Part shown: one piece after another, positions 1 through 11,339 of the stretch
Position numbering within the stretch: the stretch's first letter is position 1
Layout: every line of letters begins with the position of its first letter
Source of the DNA: Capillidium heterosporum
Lineage: Eukaryota; Entomophthoromycota; Entomophthoromycetes; Entomophthorales; Capillidiaceae
Direction of reading: 5' to 3'
Assembly: GCA_016630905.1 (NCBI GenBank)
Contig: WBMQ01000001.1
Coordinates: 2,356,001 to 2,420,000 of the forward strand
Length of the DNA stretch: 64,000 nt
Notes under the pieces: generated by a model
Told to the model about the DNA's origin: nothing
The model's input: the letters and a program-made list of their open reading frames with translations, nothing else
The model's database searches: none
Translations under genes and position numbers: made by a program

Positions 1-28
1 TAGCTAGTACTAAATTTATATACTATAG

Positions 29-978
29 CTTCATTACGTCGTATATGGTTTGAAGAAGGTATATTTGGCTTGTACAGAGGTTTAGCACCTACTATCTTGG
101 GATACTTACCAACCTGGACCATTTACTTTACTACCTACGACTACATGAAGGCGTTGATAGCGTACAATTTGAGTAAGTTTCTTCAGCTTTACCCTTTTAA
201 ATGCTCTTTCAATTTATTAGTTTTAAAGCAGCTACTAAATCAACTAATTTATTTAAAATCTAATAGATCAACCGGAAACTTCAGCCGTAGTACAGATGTT
301 GGGTGCTATGGGGGCAGGGGCTACTAGTACAGTGGCTACCTTCCCCCTTCTGGGTCATCAAAACGAGACTTATGGTACTATATATCAATCATTCGCTTTG
401 CTAATTTTATATAGACCCAATCTGAGTTCACCAACTACCGGTATAAAGGGACTTTGGACGCCTTCAAACTGATCTACAAAAGTGAAGGCATACTGGGATT
501 TTACAAGGGGCTTACCCCTTCTCTCATAGGCGTTAGCCACGTAATAGTCCAATTTCCACTCTACGAGCACCTGAAACGCTACTTTGGTAAGCCTTAGATT
601 ACATCTTCCAAGCGTTTGTTCCTATATCTTTTTTGTTACCCATTTAACTCTTTCCCCTACACTATCTAACCATTACTAGTTGCACAGGATGATGGCAAGT
701 TACATTTGGACTCCATTATTATCTCCTCCTCCTTATCCAAGATGATAGCCAGCTGCGTCACCTACCCCCACGAAGTCATCCGTACGCGATTACAGAACCA
801 AAACACAAAGCCTTACAAATATAAAGGCATCTTCGATACAGCCCGCATTATCTTGAAAGAGGAAGGATATAGGGGGTTGTACCGAGGTTTAGTTACGAAC
901 TTAATTCGTACTGCACCGGCATCTGCCTTGACGTTACTTACCTACGAGTTGATCATTCATAATTTGCCTTCCTGGTAA
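29..978 (+). CDS. mitochondrial NAD+ carrier (Yia6/Ndt1-like), 5'-truncated by window, frameshifted copy
   Basis: Mitochondrial carrier (SLC25) family member, expected to exchange NAD+ across the inner membrane. It lacks exon 1, which lies before the window. Exons inferred from the paralogue at 44420-45725: 29-172, 267-374, 415-586 and 680-978. Lengths equal those of the paralogue (144, 107, 172, 299) except the second, which is 108 nt. Visible signatures are GLYRGLAPTILGYLPTW after the first repeat, WVIKTRLM in repeat 2 and YPHEVIRTRLQ in repeat 3, the pattern I know from yeast Yia6/Ndt1. The extra base lies in 341-350, just before the repeat 2 signature, and puts the remainder out of frame. 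This is either a recent inactivating mutation or a sequence error. Family assignment is strong; whether the gene is functional is open. Confidence 0.8.
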
Positions 979-2096
979 TTTATTTAAGCTGTTGGTAGCT
1001 ACCCGTTCGAGCTAAGTTTTTGTTCAAGGCTTTCAAGTACTGATAGTTTAACTTTTTAGATCTATCTAAAAATGGTATTGATGTTTATAGATTTAAGTTT
1101 ACGGCTACAGCACGCTACTGGTTCAACCTACACTACCATTTAACTCTAGACTCTACAATTTTGAACTTCTGAATCTTCTCCCATTATCTTGCAAATAACA
1201 TTCTTTTGTACATTTTTTAACTAGAGCTAAAATTATATTTGTTCAATAAGGACCAACACATTTTATTAAAGATGAAGCTTTTTATTGTAAAGTGGATTTA
1301 AGCTAATGTAGAATTTTGAACTTTTATATATATAATGTTTTTCTGAAGTATGGATGGGTTCTTAATAAAGCTAGATGTAATTGTTTAGCCAACGCTCTAG
1401 TTTATATTTGATAGCCTAATAGCTTCAACGTTCTAACAAACTATCCCTTTTAATTGGCGACATATACATTTAAACTCTTTAGTTATACATTTCATTCCAA
1501 ATAAAAATTATAGTCGACAATTTTGGGACCATAAATGCAACCTTAGTTTCACAAGTCTATTAATGATAAAATATTGGTAAAGTTAGCTAAACTTGATGTG
1601 CTACAATTTGATATCAATCGCTAACTATAGGACCATCCAATCTAATAACGCATTAAACTTCTATAGCCAAATCTTGAACATAAATAAAGGTAAGGCGTAG
1701 TTTAATACACTTCTATTGAAACAATAGCATTGAAAATCAGCCACCAACTACCATCAACTACACTACAGCTTCTTATCACTACAAATTTTAGTAGTCTAGT
1801 GCTTTAATTTAATTTAAAACTACTCAAAAATAATTTATATAAGCTTAAACAGCATAGCAATTGACACTATAAATAAATATTATGTATAATAAGCCTATAC
1901 TAAAAACAATTTCTCACGCTGTTTAAATAAAAAGAATAAATGGAAGCGGCAACAAGTAACGTCATCACTAAACTATTAAAAGACTTTACTAAAATAATTT
2001 GCAACACCAACTTTTACCATCAAATGGTACGTAAGTGCAATAAAAGTTTTGAAAGTGAAATAAAGTAGCCAAACCAATTTCGAAGAAAAAATTCCT
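979..2096. other. intergenic, AT-rich, no gene seen
   Basis: Lies between the 3' ends of the NAD carrier and PEX14 (convergent). Only short open stretches and TA-rich runs are visible; no RNA gene, repeat array or motif that I can support. Confidence 0.6.
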
Positions 2097-3258
2097 TTAC
2101 AAGGCATCCTGATCCAAATTGGTATCAGGCAAACTGTTGATGGGGTGGGTAAGTTTGGTAGGGGAGGAGGCAACCGACGCCGTTGTCGATTCGGTGGCTG
2201 GAGATTGGGCACCAGCCCCCTTCTTTCCGCCTAAAGCAGAAAGTTGCCAAGCAGGGACAGCTGGTTTATGTACCGTTACCGGTACGGCATCCCCACTCCC
2301 GTTGGCTTTACTAGCATTCAACGATTTGGACAAAAGAGATGAGTAACTAGCCGATCGACTGGGGTTATTCCCATCGGTATCACTATTAGGTCCATTCAAC
2401 GTAGTCGAATTGAGGCGACGGGTAACTAAACCTTTAAGGGAACGGATCTCCTCTTGCAGATCCTCCAACAGACTAGACTGAGCATCACGCGATTTATCAA
2501 AGGCGTCAGGGATCAACTTCTTTACAGTCTCCATCTCACCCCACAACTTTTCGACGTCGATTAAGCGCGCTTGGTCTTGCTGTTTCAACGATTCAATAGC
2601 ATCCGATAAGGAAAATAGAGCCCGTTCGATACTAGTATTCTGCTGGTAGACCGTGTCGATTAGTTTCTTAGTGTCAGTACGTACTGTTTCGATAGCTTGG
2701 AACGCCTGTTCGAATTGGGCATCCAAGCGTTTGCGCTCGGCTTCCAAATCTTCTTCACTAGGCCATTTGAGTAAGGGGGCGACAAACGTCTATTTTCAAA
2801 TGTCAATTTAGCAAAAATTTACATTTAAAACAGCTGTAAAACAATACCTGAGCAAGCCCATACAAGCTGTAAGCTACAGCGCCAGTAACAACCGAGGTTA
2901 TAAAGTAGTCCTTCCAAGTACTTTGAGTTTGAGGGTGGGGTGGTAGAGGTGGCAGCTGTACAGCATGTCGAGGACTGCTAATCACTTCTTCACTATCTTC
3001 GACGTTGGCACTAAGTTTAACTTTACCATTTTTCTTGGACTTGACTTGGCTCAAAGCAACTTCAATTTCCTTGTTAGTTAGACCTTTGGACTCCAAAAAT
3101 TGGATGCGTTTGGGCAATGAAGCTTTTTGGACTTTGGGGTCGGATAAAAAGTTGACGGCTGAGTGAATTATTTCGTTTCTAACTGGTTCGTCGCTTTCTT
3201 GGTTCTCCATGTCTTTCAAATCTTCTTTGTCCTCTTTAATTTGATTGCTGTTGACCAT
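2097..3258 (-). CDS. PEX14: peroxisomal membrane docking protein PEX14
   Basis: Peroxin 14 docks the PTS1 receptor PEX5 at the peroxisome membrane and helps form the import pore. Two exons: 3258-2848 and 2789-2097, separated by a 58-nt GT-AG intron (phase 0); 367 aa. Residues about 26-70 form the PEX14 N-terminal domain (VRNEIIHSAVNFLSDPKV, then a LESKGLTNKEIEVAL helix) that binds WxxxF motifs of PEX5. A hydrophobic segment (about 118-137, YFITSVVTGAVAYSLYGLAQ) is the membrane span. Splicing joins it to FVAPLLKWPSEEDLEAE and a long charged coiled-coil region, followed by a Ser/Asn/Pro-rich tail. The in-frame codon further upstream at 3282 is TTG, so the ATG at 3258 is taken as start. The complete domain order matches the family, so the call is firm. 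Confidence 0.93.
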
Positions 3259-4370
3259 CTTGTGTTCACCTCTTGTTTTCAATAAAGGGCTGTAAATTGT
3301 GATAGTTGATGGCTTTCAACCTCAAATGTATATGAGTTACGTCATTTGGTTGACAAGGGATGAATCAAATGATTTTGCGATTAGATTTTTAGTTGGTAGG
3401 GACTTGATAAAGGGTTTAAATTCCATACTTGGCTGTTTTATATAGCTGGAGAATTCTTTACGAGTTTAATTTCAAGAAATTGCCAGCTATTTTGAACAGG
3501 GCAATAATTGGAGGTATAAGTTGTGCTTGAAGCATCCATTTGATACGACCAAGAGCAAAGAACTAGTAGAAAATATTGAAAAACTCAACAATAGAGATAT
3601 GAAAGACCATGTAGCTAAAAATCGAAAGAGTAATATCCCATCATATTCTATTTATCTTAATTGAACTTTGAAATCGATTTGTTAAACTTTTCATTACCAA
3701 TGAATATGGCTCATATACTCCCATATGAACCTCCGCAGCATCTATACGTTAGCTTGCCAGTCGTTTCGTGGCTGTAAAGATGTCAAATTTTGGTTTATAC
3801 AGATCCTTCAAGTATGAAGGTTATAAGAACCTTGAATCACATTGTTATCAAATTAGGAGGACTATAGTTAACCAAATACTGTCCCTAAATTGACAAATAA
3901 TAGTATATAGGATAATTATACTAGCAAATGTATATATAATGTATAGGTAAAACTGCTTTTAATTTGGAACTCCAGATTGCCTAAATTAATATCTTTTTGA
4001 TGACCTTTTTCAAACTTGTTAGAACTTAATATCGAAATGAAAACCTTTATCATCTTTATACATTTGAATTTTGCAAACTCTCCTATCAGACATTTCTAAT
4101 AACAACATCGAGGCTATTCAACTGTTCTAGCTCATCACAACCATTAAACTTTTACCAATAGTTTGGATGAACTTTCTTAAACTCCTCAACAATGTCTAGA
4201 AATCTTATCGATTACTACCAGTCAGCAATTAAACTCAGATAGATTACATAGACTGCCATAGAAATAGTTAACTACATGAGTATTGAGCTATTACAACTGT
4301 AAAACTTTTCTCAGTAGCTATCGAATAGGTAATCAAATAGATCATTTATCTTCTCAACTACAAGCTCGAA
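3259..4370. other. intergenic with one ATG-less open stretch
   Basis: Upstream region of PEX14. A plus-strand frame is open for about 60 codons at roughly 3471-3660 (includes the peptide EQGNNWRYKLCLKHPFD) but has no ATG and no flanking homology I recognise, so it may be a remnant. Otherwise nothing. Confidence 0.45.
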
Positions 4371-4374
4371 GCCA

Positions 4375-4645
4375 CCCCTTTGCAACCCATGATTCATAGA
4401 TTTGACGTGTTTATTGAGTCCCTTTAAAGTTGAATATTTCAAGCTATAGCCGTCAAATGTGCAGTTGTACTTGAAGCAGAGCTTCTTGCGAGTGTTTAGC
4501 TAGAATTGATAGATTTCCTCCGTACCTGAATTAATAAAATCTGTGTACTCTCCCATGATTATTCTTTCGAATGTACTTGTTGCGATGGGTTGAAGTATAG
4601 GCTAGTACATTCGTCGAACTTGGAGTTGTGGATACGCAGAGTATT
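4375..4645 (-). pseudogene. decayed C2H2 zinc-finger remnants
   Basis: On the minus strand, 4383-4478 translates to a recognisable finger of the local family: FKYNCTFDG, then a Tyr where the second Cys should be, then GLNKHVKSMNHG with both His kept. A second, worse finger lies at about 4545-4640; its NHG end is out of frame with the rest. The layout (C-x4-C, about 12 residues, H-x5-H, ending NHG) is that of the finger genes at 19171-20568 and 27520-30258. No open reading frame joins the pieces, so this is a dead fragment of the family rather than a gene. Confidence 0.6.
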
Positions 4646-6683
4646 TTCCAAATCCTTCTTTGAGTTGCTGATGCTGGTGCTGACTGGTGTTTTAGTCACA
4701 ATTTGGAAACAGAGATTGAGTTGTCATACTTTTTGGAGCTTTGACAAACTAGTAATAAACTTGATCAGAGATATGATGGACTTCATCTGTGGTAAATGCT
4801 TTTAACTGAAGGTTCAGCTGAAACTCGTACCTTTTGCTGCTTAGATTGTAGGTTGCTTTACTCTGTGATTTTAGTAAACGTTTAGACTTCATCAATAATA
4901 AATATCTTTAACGGAAGTTTTAGCTGGGACTGATAGATTCAGCTACATGATGCTGTTTACTATCTTTGAAATACAAATTAAAGACAAAGTTTAAATATGT
5001 ATATTGGATTTTCGATATGTAACGTATTCTGACTAATTATTGCTGAGGTAATTTTGGAGATCATTGCTACTATCTACATTTGAAAGTACATTCAATTTAA
5101 CTAGCATCAGGTAGCATCTAGTGTCTGGATTAAAGCTAAAGTTAGTAAATGAAGATGAGAGATATTGTTTTGTTTTTAGACCTACCTTTATTCTTCAGCT
5201 ACGCTCATATATCCATATAGTTTTTTACAAGCTATAAGAGTACGACTTCATCTGAGTACATTCAAAGGAGTTGAGTTTCCAAAGCTTCAATAACTTGTAT
5301 ACAACTATCTGCCATGTATATTCAAAACCATAGAGGCACATTCTTGATCCGAAGCTATTGCTTAAAAATCAAGTAAAAATAATTAAGGGTAAGCAGATTT
5401 AAATCTCAGATACTCGGATATCTGCTATAAAATTTTGAATCAGATCCGTTCTAATGCAAATTGGAACTAGAACAGACTGAGTTCAATTTCTTTTATAGCT
5501 ATCATAAACATAAACCCCATGGTAAAGTATACTTCTACTGTCACTATTTGTAACAATATTCTATCATGAATCTGCTTTTTTATGTGAAGTATATACACTT
5601 TATATATTTTATCATTGACTCTTAGATATGGCGCTATATCTTTAGACTACTCAGCTTTGAAATTATTTAACAATAGAATTAGCCATCAGCTCATTCATAC
5701 AGCAGTGCACAAGAGCAGAAGACAAGGAAATAATTAGTAAAGTGGGCAAAGAGATTCATTTTCGGCTGAGATTTCTGAGCTGAACAACTTCATTTTGCAA
5801 TATCAATAAATTTAAACCTATCTATTATACTTTCATTACCAAGAATATATTATGAATTATGTAAACTTTAACAAAACAATTTCTTTAAATGTATTAATAC
5901 TCAAAGTTTAATTTGACAAGCTTTTATATGGAAGTTGTATTTCTGATTTTGTGGCAGTAGACAATTAGATATTGGTGCATGCAATTTTTGGAATAATTGG
6001 TAGATATATTTAATACAAATAGGAAGACACAAAGTTCAATCGAAGCTAACTGGAATTGTATGATGCTGCAAGAGATAAAGCACTAACAGAACTAGTCAAA
6101 AACAGTCTAGATACTTGGTGGGAAATATTTATCATATATATCCAAAGAAGATTTTCGCCAATTATCAACTAAACCGATTGAGACGTCGATGGATAGATTA
6201 ACAAAATGGAGTACACATGCTAATAAAACTAAATTATATTACAATACATCTCAGAAATATATGCGTAATTTTTCTAGAATAAGTATTCTTCATTGAAGTA
6301 CACCATAAAAGTAGCCAGCAAGGCTCGATAGTTAACCTACACAAATTGTAGTAAAACCTTCCTAAGAATCCTAAACATCCAACTGCACTTAAGAACAAGT
6401 AGCCTTCAATTTTTCGAAGATACCAATTTTACTCGCATCAGTACAAAGCCAAAAACGATTTTATACAAAGTAGATTATCTATCTTAACAAACTATCACTA
6501 ACAATTCGATTCATATAGTCGGACGTAGGTCAGCTTAGAAAATTTACTGTCCAAATTTTACCACTTTTTAAAGTTAAACGATAGAAGCTTTTATAAGAAA
6601 TGCTTATCGAAAGTTCAAGTGGTATAAGAGTGGTGGTTGTAAGAAGATAACGAACGGTTGGAATTTCAAGATCCAGGGAGGTG
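4646..6683. other. intergenic, no gene seen
   Basis: AT-rich sequence with short random open stretches on both strands. No motif, RNA gene or repeat array that I can support. Confidence 0.5.
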
Positions 6684-7130
6684 TCACTGGATCCAACTAA
6701 TGATAGCGTCATATTGTGAGCTAATGACGTGGTTGGTGAGGAAAGCGAAACTAACACCCACCACTGTATTAATGATAAAGGCCTGGATTCTCCGAAGGGC
6801 AGGTCGGATAGCCAAGTAACAGAGGTACATCATAAGGAGCATCCACACAATGGTAGCTATGTTCCAGTTCCAGGAGGGGGTAGAGGGAACATATGAAGTC
6901 TTAGGTACAGACTGGGGCTGGACCGGAGGCGACTTATCAGGTAAGGGTTAGACAACAGCCGGTGCTACTGTATTAGGATCAAAGGTAGGGGTGGGCTGAT
7001 AAGTTACTGTTGACTCGGAGGGGTTGGTCGTATTAGTAATATTAGTCGTCCAAAAGTGGTGAGATCCAAGGGTAGCCAAGATTGTTAACAGGTAATAAGA
7101 GGCAGGGAGGACAGAGGGATTAGACCACAT
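6684..7130 (-). CDS. small Ser/Thr/Pro-rich membrane protein, unknown function
   Basis: Not recognised. The frame from ATG 7130 starts with a hydrophobic leader (YYLLTILATLG), then an Asn/Thr/Pro-rich stretch, and meets TAA at 6950-6948. The same frame continues beyond the stop with a Pro-rich linker and a hydrophobic segment (IATIVWMLLMMYLCYLAI), ending at TGA 6684. A 36-nt intron, 6968-6933 (GTAGCA ... GATAAG, with an internal CTAAC), would remove the stop in phase 0 and give a 136-aa protein. Introns this short and AAG acceptors are used elsewhere in the window, for example in the receptor at 16884-17993. The predicted product has a leader or anchor, a glycosylatable stalk and one or two membrane spans. 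Alternatives are a pseudogene with a nonsense mutation, or chance. A TATTTAAA box lies about 145 nt upstream. Confidence 0.45.
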
Positions 7131-9225
7131 AAGAACGCTATGCTGAAACAGGAATATGAGTAACGAGACAAGACTTTATTCAAAACTAAGAAACGAAATC
7201 AGGCTGTCACAACAGCTATGAAATAGCGAGATAGAACGTTGTCAAGATACTTGATTTGGGTAGTGATGAAAAAGGGTTTAAATACCCCTTTGATACTGTG
7301 GTAGTAGTTATAGCAAGAGTATTAGGTTTCCATCCACAATTAACTACTCTATAGATCAATTAAAGTTTTGCCAAGTTTCGCCAGAAAAATCCGTACTAAT
7401 CCGAACTACTACTGGTGAGTTTATTATTGCCAAAGCTTTAGTATCCAATGTTCTGTTGTTAGTAGTGGAGATCTCTAGGTAGTCATCGGAACTAAGAAAA
7501 AGAATAAAGGTGTAAAAATTTCTGATGTAAGGCAGATTTGGAACTAAAAATAGTTACGAATTACAATTGAAAATTAAAAATTGAAGAGAGAATAGCAAGG
7601 AAGCGAAATGAGAGAGTAGGTCTATGACCTCATACTAGGAATTGTAACGACCAGGGTTGTTACAAGAGTTACAATTTTCTATATCCCTTTGTTTTAAATG
7701 AAAACTCCATATCTAAAGGTAGCTTAGTATTCTATAGATCCTTACAAAAATTATACTTTATTAAAGTGTATCAAATTGGTATATAGAGGGAGATGGAAAA
7801 GGTATTTTACTCAAAGTTTGACATTGATAGTGGTATTTGAAATTCATAAAATACTGTAAATTCTAACACTAAAAAAGAGCTTAATGGCTTGAAGCATTTT
7901 CTAAACATTAAAAAACTATATACAGTTTTAGGCTACTAGTTTTGACTTAGATTAGATGGAGGTTGCAGCTTGAATAGAAGTTAATAGCTAAAACCGTGAT
8001 TTATTAATACTACCTTTTTCTAATTGGAAGTTTATCATATCGTCTATATATTTTTATACCGTCATATATATATAGGTAATCTTATACCACTTGACAGCGT
8101 ATATATAATCTATAAAGAACAAACTTCATCAAAATATAATCCTATTTAGAAGTGAAAACTCTATTTGTACTTCAATTGAAGTAAATGAAAAACGGTCACT
8201 ATAAGTTCTGATGAGATTTGCTAACTGATAAGTAGATTTTTACATACTTATACTCCATCTTTAAAAATAAAGTGGACTTTCGGTTTAGGAATATTTAAAA
8301 AACATTCTTGACTGCAAATGAAAACCACAATTGCAAATTAAAGTGTCCAGTTGTAGATGGATTCTAGTTCACTTTATTTAGAAAAATTCGAACTCTAAAC
8401 TTCGACTTTTAGACATGGTACCATTTTTAATATTTTCCTTTAAGGTTCCTTTATCTAAACCTGTACCAAAAAGAATTCTACTTTAGATAGTTAATAAATT
8501 TATCATCAGAAATACTAACCTAGAGATGATTAATCCCAGTAAAGAATAGGATTGAAAGTTGTTACCAATTGTACAAGGGATGTTTGAAATTTATCTAAAA
8601 ATAACTCACTGCAAGTTTACCTGCTATAAGCTAAATTCGAGTTACTAACCCTTTGCTAGAAAACTCAAAGGAAAATTTGGACCTATTTTCTTGATAGAGC
8701 TTATGGTCAACATTGACTTGCAATCACTTTCCCATATATAAGCTACAGTTGTGAATCAATAGAATTGGAAGTAGATTGAAGACAAAAGGTCAAGTATAAA
8801 TCCTTAGTGAAATAATGGGATCTTAGCATACGATTAAAACCATTGACTAAATAGATAAAGGAATATGTGCAAAGGGTTTAGGATCATCACTAATGGAATA
8901 CATTTTTAAATTATGAAGTAAAGATTACAAGCTGGTAGCAGTTGTAGGGAATAAGATGGTAAAAGGCGCTGTTATTGAAATTTCTAGCTGTACTATAGAT
9001 TAGAAAAAAATATGTTTTGTAATTTATTATAACCTTAATCATCATCTATACAAAGTAGTTTTAGATGCAATGTTGGATTCTCTGATTGTTGTCTTGCAGA
9101 GAAAGCGAGTCCAAAATGCTAAGATGGACAACAACAACTGGGATACGGACTCTCCGTTTCATTAGGAAAAGGGCTTACTTGCAAGCCTCCAACTTATGCT
9201 TTATTTTGGAGCTACAGTATATATA
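7131..9225. other. intergenic, no gene seen
   Basis: AT-rich; contains the presumed upstream region of the small membrane-protein gene (TATTTAAA-type box near 7275-7285 on the minus strand). No other feature that I can support. Confidence 0.5.
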
Positions 9226-9358
9226 GCGAAGCGAGGAGAAAAGAAAAGAAAGAAAAAAGAGGAAGAGAAAGGCGGTGAAAAAGATCACAAATGAGGAGAA
9301 ACGAAGAGGAAAATAAAAGAGACAAAGGAAGAACAAGAGAGAAGGAAAAAAGGCTTTT
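9226..9358. repeat. polypurine (GA-rich) low-complexity tract
   Basis: About 130 bases of almost pure A and G on the plus strand, starting after a TATATATAG and broken by only a few pyrimidines. Long homopurine runs like this can form triplex DNA or exclude nucleosomes. It is not a simple tandem repeat, because unit lengths vary. Confidence 0.8.
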
Positions 9359-9533
9359 TGGATCGCTTTCATCAATAGAGAAGAGAGTTTCTGAGTCGGT
9401 TTATCAGAATTGTTTGAGGCCTTTCTTTTGAGTTCGCTCTAATTGTAGATTAAGTTTGAGTTAGTTTGATTAAACGTTTTAAGGATTTCTAGCCATAAGT
9501 ATTGCAGGAATAGAGCTTTTATATTATATTTAA

Positions 9534-9815
9534 TTGTATGGTAAGTGCCACATCTATATTAGTCAGCCTACAACACGATACATATGGCACGTCCCATGCC
9601 GAAGGACTCACCAAGTTCGGCCGAACCCACTCAACTGGAAGTCCGAGCCAGTGGTCAAACACTCGGCGAGAGCGATCAGCAAGCAAAGTACATTTTTAAT
9701 GAAGCCCTATAAATATTGCAGCGTACAATCGAAAAATTACCTAGGGGTTTCAAGGCTTACCTTGCCTTTTAAATTTATACTAAGGGATTCGATAGACATT
9801 ACCTAAAATGTAATA
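9534..9815. other. GC-rich islet, possible old LTR or element fragment
   Basis: A patch much richer in G+C than its surroundings (about 9580-9690), with a perfect 12-bp palindrome GTTCGGCCGAAC at 9615-9626, followed by CCTATAAATATT near 9708. The GC-rich block followed by a TATA box is the look of a fungal LTR, but I cannot define TG...CA ends, a target-site duplication or any element ORF. A 90-codon open stretch across it has no recognisable content. Confidence 0.25.
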
Positions 9816-10209
9816 TTACTTCCAAACTAAATAAAAATATAGTTAGTTAGTACTCCAAATTTTCATGAGGTACATAAGAATAGTAAAGTAAATTCTAAAG
9901 CTTTAACTTTTTACTTAGTCACTTGGTATTGCTTATACAAAAGTTTTCTTCAATATTAGCTATCTGTTATAAATATCATTTTAACCCATATATAAAGCAT
10001 TAACTAGTATTGTTGATACATATTTTCTTAAGTAAATAATTAAATATATGGTAAAAACATTTTTTGAAATCAAACTAACTTTATTTAAGTTAAGGAAATT
10101 TTGATACATTAGGGGAATACTCACTTAAAATTGTCTGGTTTGAGCTAAAAGATCATTGATGGTAGTAATTTCAACTTGGTCGGATGACTGTCCTTCAACC
10201 GAGGTTAAC
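9816..10209. other. intergenic, no gene seen
   Basis: AT-rich sequence downstream of the first receptor gene; nothing recognised. Confidence 0.5.
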
Positions 10210-11339
10210 TCAACTAAAAATGTTAGCAAAGTATTGAATATAGGGCCTACTATCGTATTTAGTAATGATCTCGTTCTTCCAGAACTGGGCCTTAGTTTTG
10301 CAGAACTCAGCCCACTTCATAAATACGATGTGGAAGGTAGGATCAAGTAGAAACGCCATACAATTGAAGATACCAAAGGTAGCTGAACATTAGACTAGAT
10401 ATAAAAAACAAGATACCATTTCCAAGCCCAGACCAGATCCTCAAAAATTCGCTGTCGATGTCGGCCATGTTAAATAAAGCTCGAAAGACGAAGCCACTGA
10501 GACAAAAGAAGCAGAACAGTGGGTACAGTGAGCTACAAAGATTAGTAAAAATATAGTTTGAAAAATACACTCTGAAGATTAACTTTCTTAAGAAAAGCTC
10601 CAACTTTTCCTTATCCCCAACAGTAGTAGCTATTAGAATTCCAGTTGGTTGATGAGCATTGTCGCGAAGCAGCTTAATGCTTGTATTCAATTTTATTATC
10701 ACAAGAACAACAATGATAAGACAGTACACTATAGTTACAAGCATGATAAGTACCGCTATAAAGAAATTAAGTATGAGCTCATGCTTGTACTGAGCTCCGA
10801 TGTAACAGTACCCAAATTGGTTTTTCCCATAAATCCCCAAAGCTAATTTTGTTATAATTATATGATACTATTAGTTACCATAGGGTGGAACAGCTATAAT
10901 GAGACCCAAAATTACTGGAACTCCCCAGTAAAAGTACTCCCATATTGGATCGAAAGGCTTGCTTCCCAGGAATACCAAGTGCAAGTTGGCAGCGATGGCG
11001 ATATTCAGGAAACAGTACACATCTCTCCCAAATACCCTGTAGAAGCCCAAGAAGTCACAAGCCGGTCCGGATTTAGTCGCTTTATAGATACTACTGACTA
11101 TATGGTTGGTCAGATCCATAAAGGCGATACCAGTTTGAAGGCGAAGGCTGACCCGGTTTACTTGGCTCCTATCGTAAAGAACTGGTAGGCTAAGTATAGT
11201 TTTAGAAAAAAAGTAACTTACATAATATAATCATCATCACGATAGGAACAGTTGAAAGCGCTATACTTGTGTTTCCCAGGGCGGGGAGAACTTCGCTAAA
11301 TATCTGCTTTTCAATGATTGAAAGAGAAGCTCCAGACAT
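10210..11339 (-). CDS. seven-transmembrane receptor-like protein, paralogue A
   Basis: Predicted G-protein-coupled-receptor-like plasma-membrane protein, 327 aa. Five exons: 11339-11222, 11181-10879, 10842-10569, 10532-10417 and 10382-10210; introns 33-40 nt. Seven hydrophobic segments can be placed: TM1 in exon 1, TM2-TM4 in exon 2 (MDLTNHIVSSIY, CDFLGFYRVFGR before TM3, WEYFYWGVPVILGLIIAVPP), TM5 in exon 3, TM6 in exon 4 (LYPLFCFFCLSGFVFRAL) and TM7 with FNCMAFLLDPTFH in exon 5. A Cys before TM3 and one in extracellular loop 2 (GYCYIGAQY) could form the usual GPCR disulfide. Introns 3 and 4 keep the frame open, so an unspliced reading would wrongly stop at 10343. The overall look is fungal GPCR of the cAMP-receptor/Git3 or 'family A-like' kind; ligand unknown. 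Divergent from paralogue B. Confidence 0.82.

Noticed and set aside
1000..1015. tRNA-like GTTCGAGC T-loop element
   Set aside because: No matching acceptor stem, anticodon arm or D-loop around it; the same holds for other GTTCGA matches in the window.
10343..10840. Continuous 165-codon frame as the C-terminal half of receptor A
   Set aside because: It reads through two introns that happen to be open; paralogues B and C show splicing at both sites and a further exon down to 10210.
11040..11188. Plus-strand open frame across receptor A exon 2
   Set aside because: Antisense shadow of a conserved exon.
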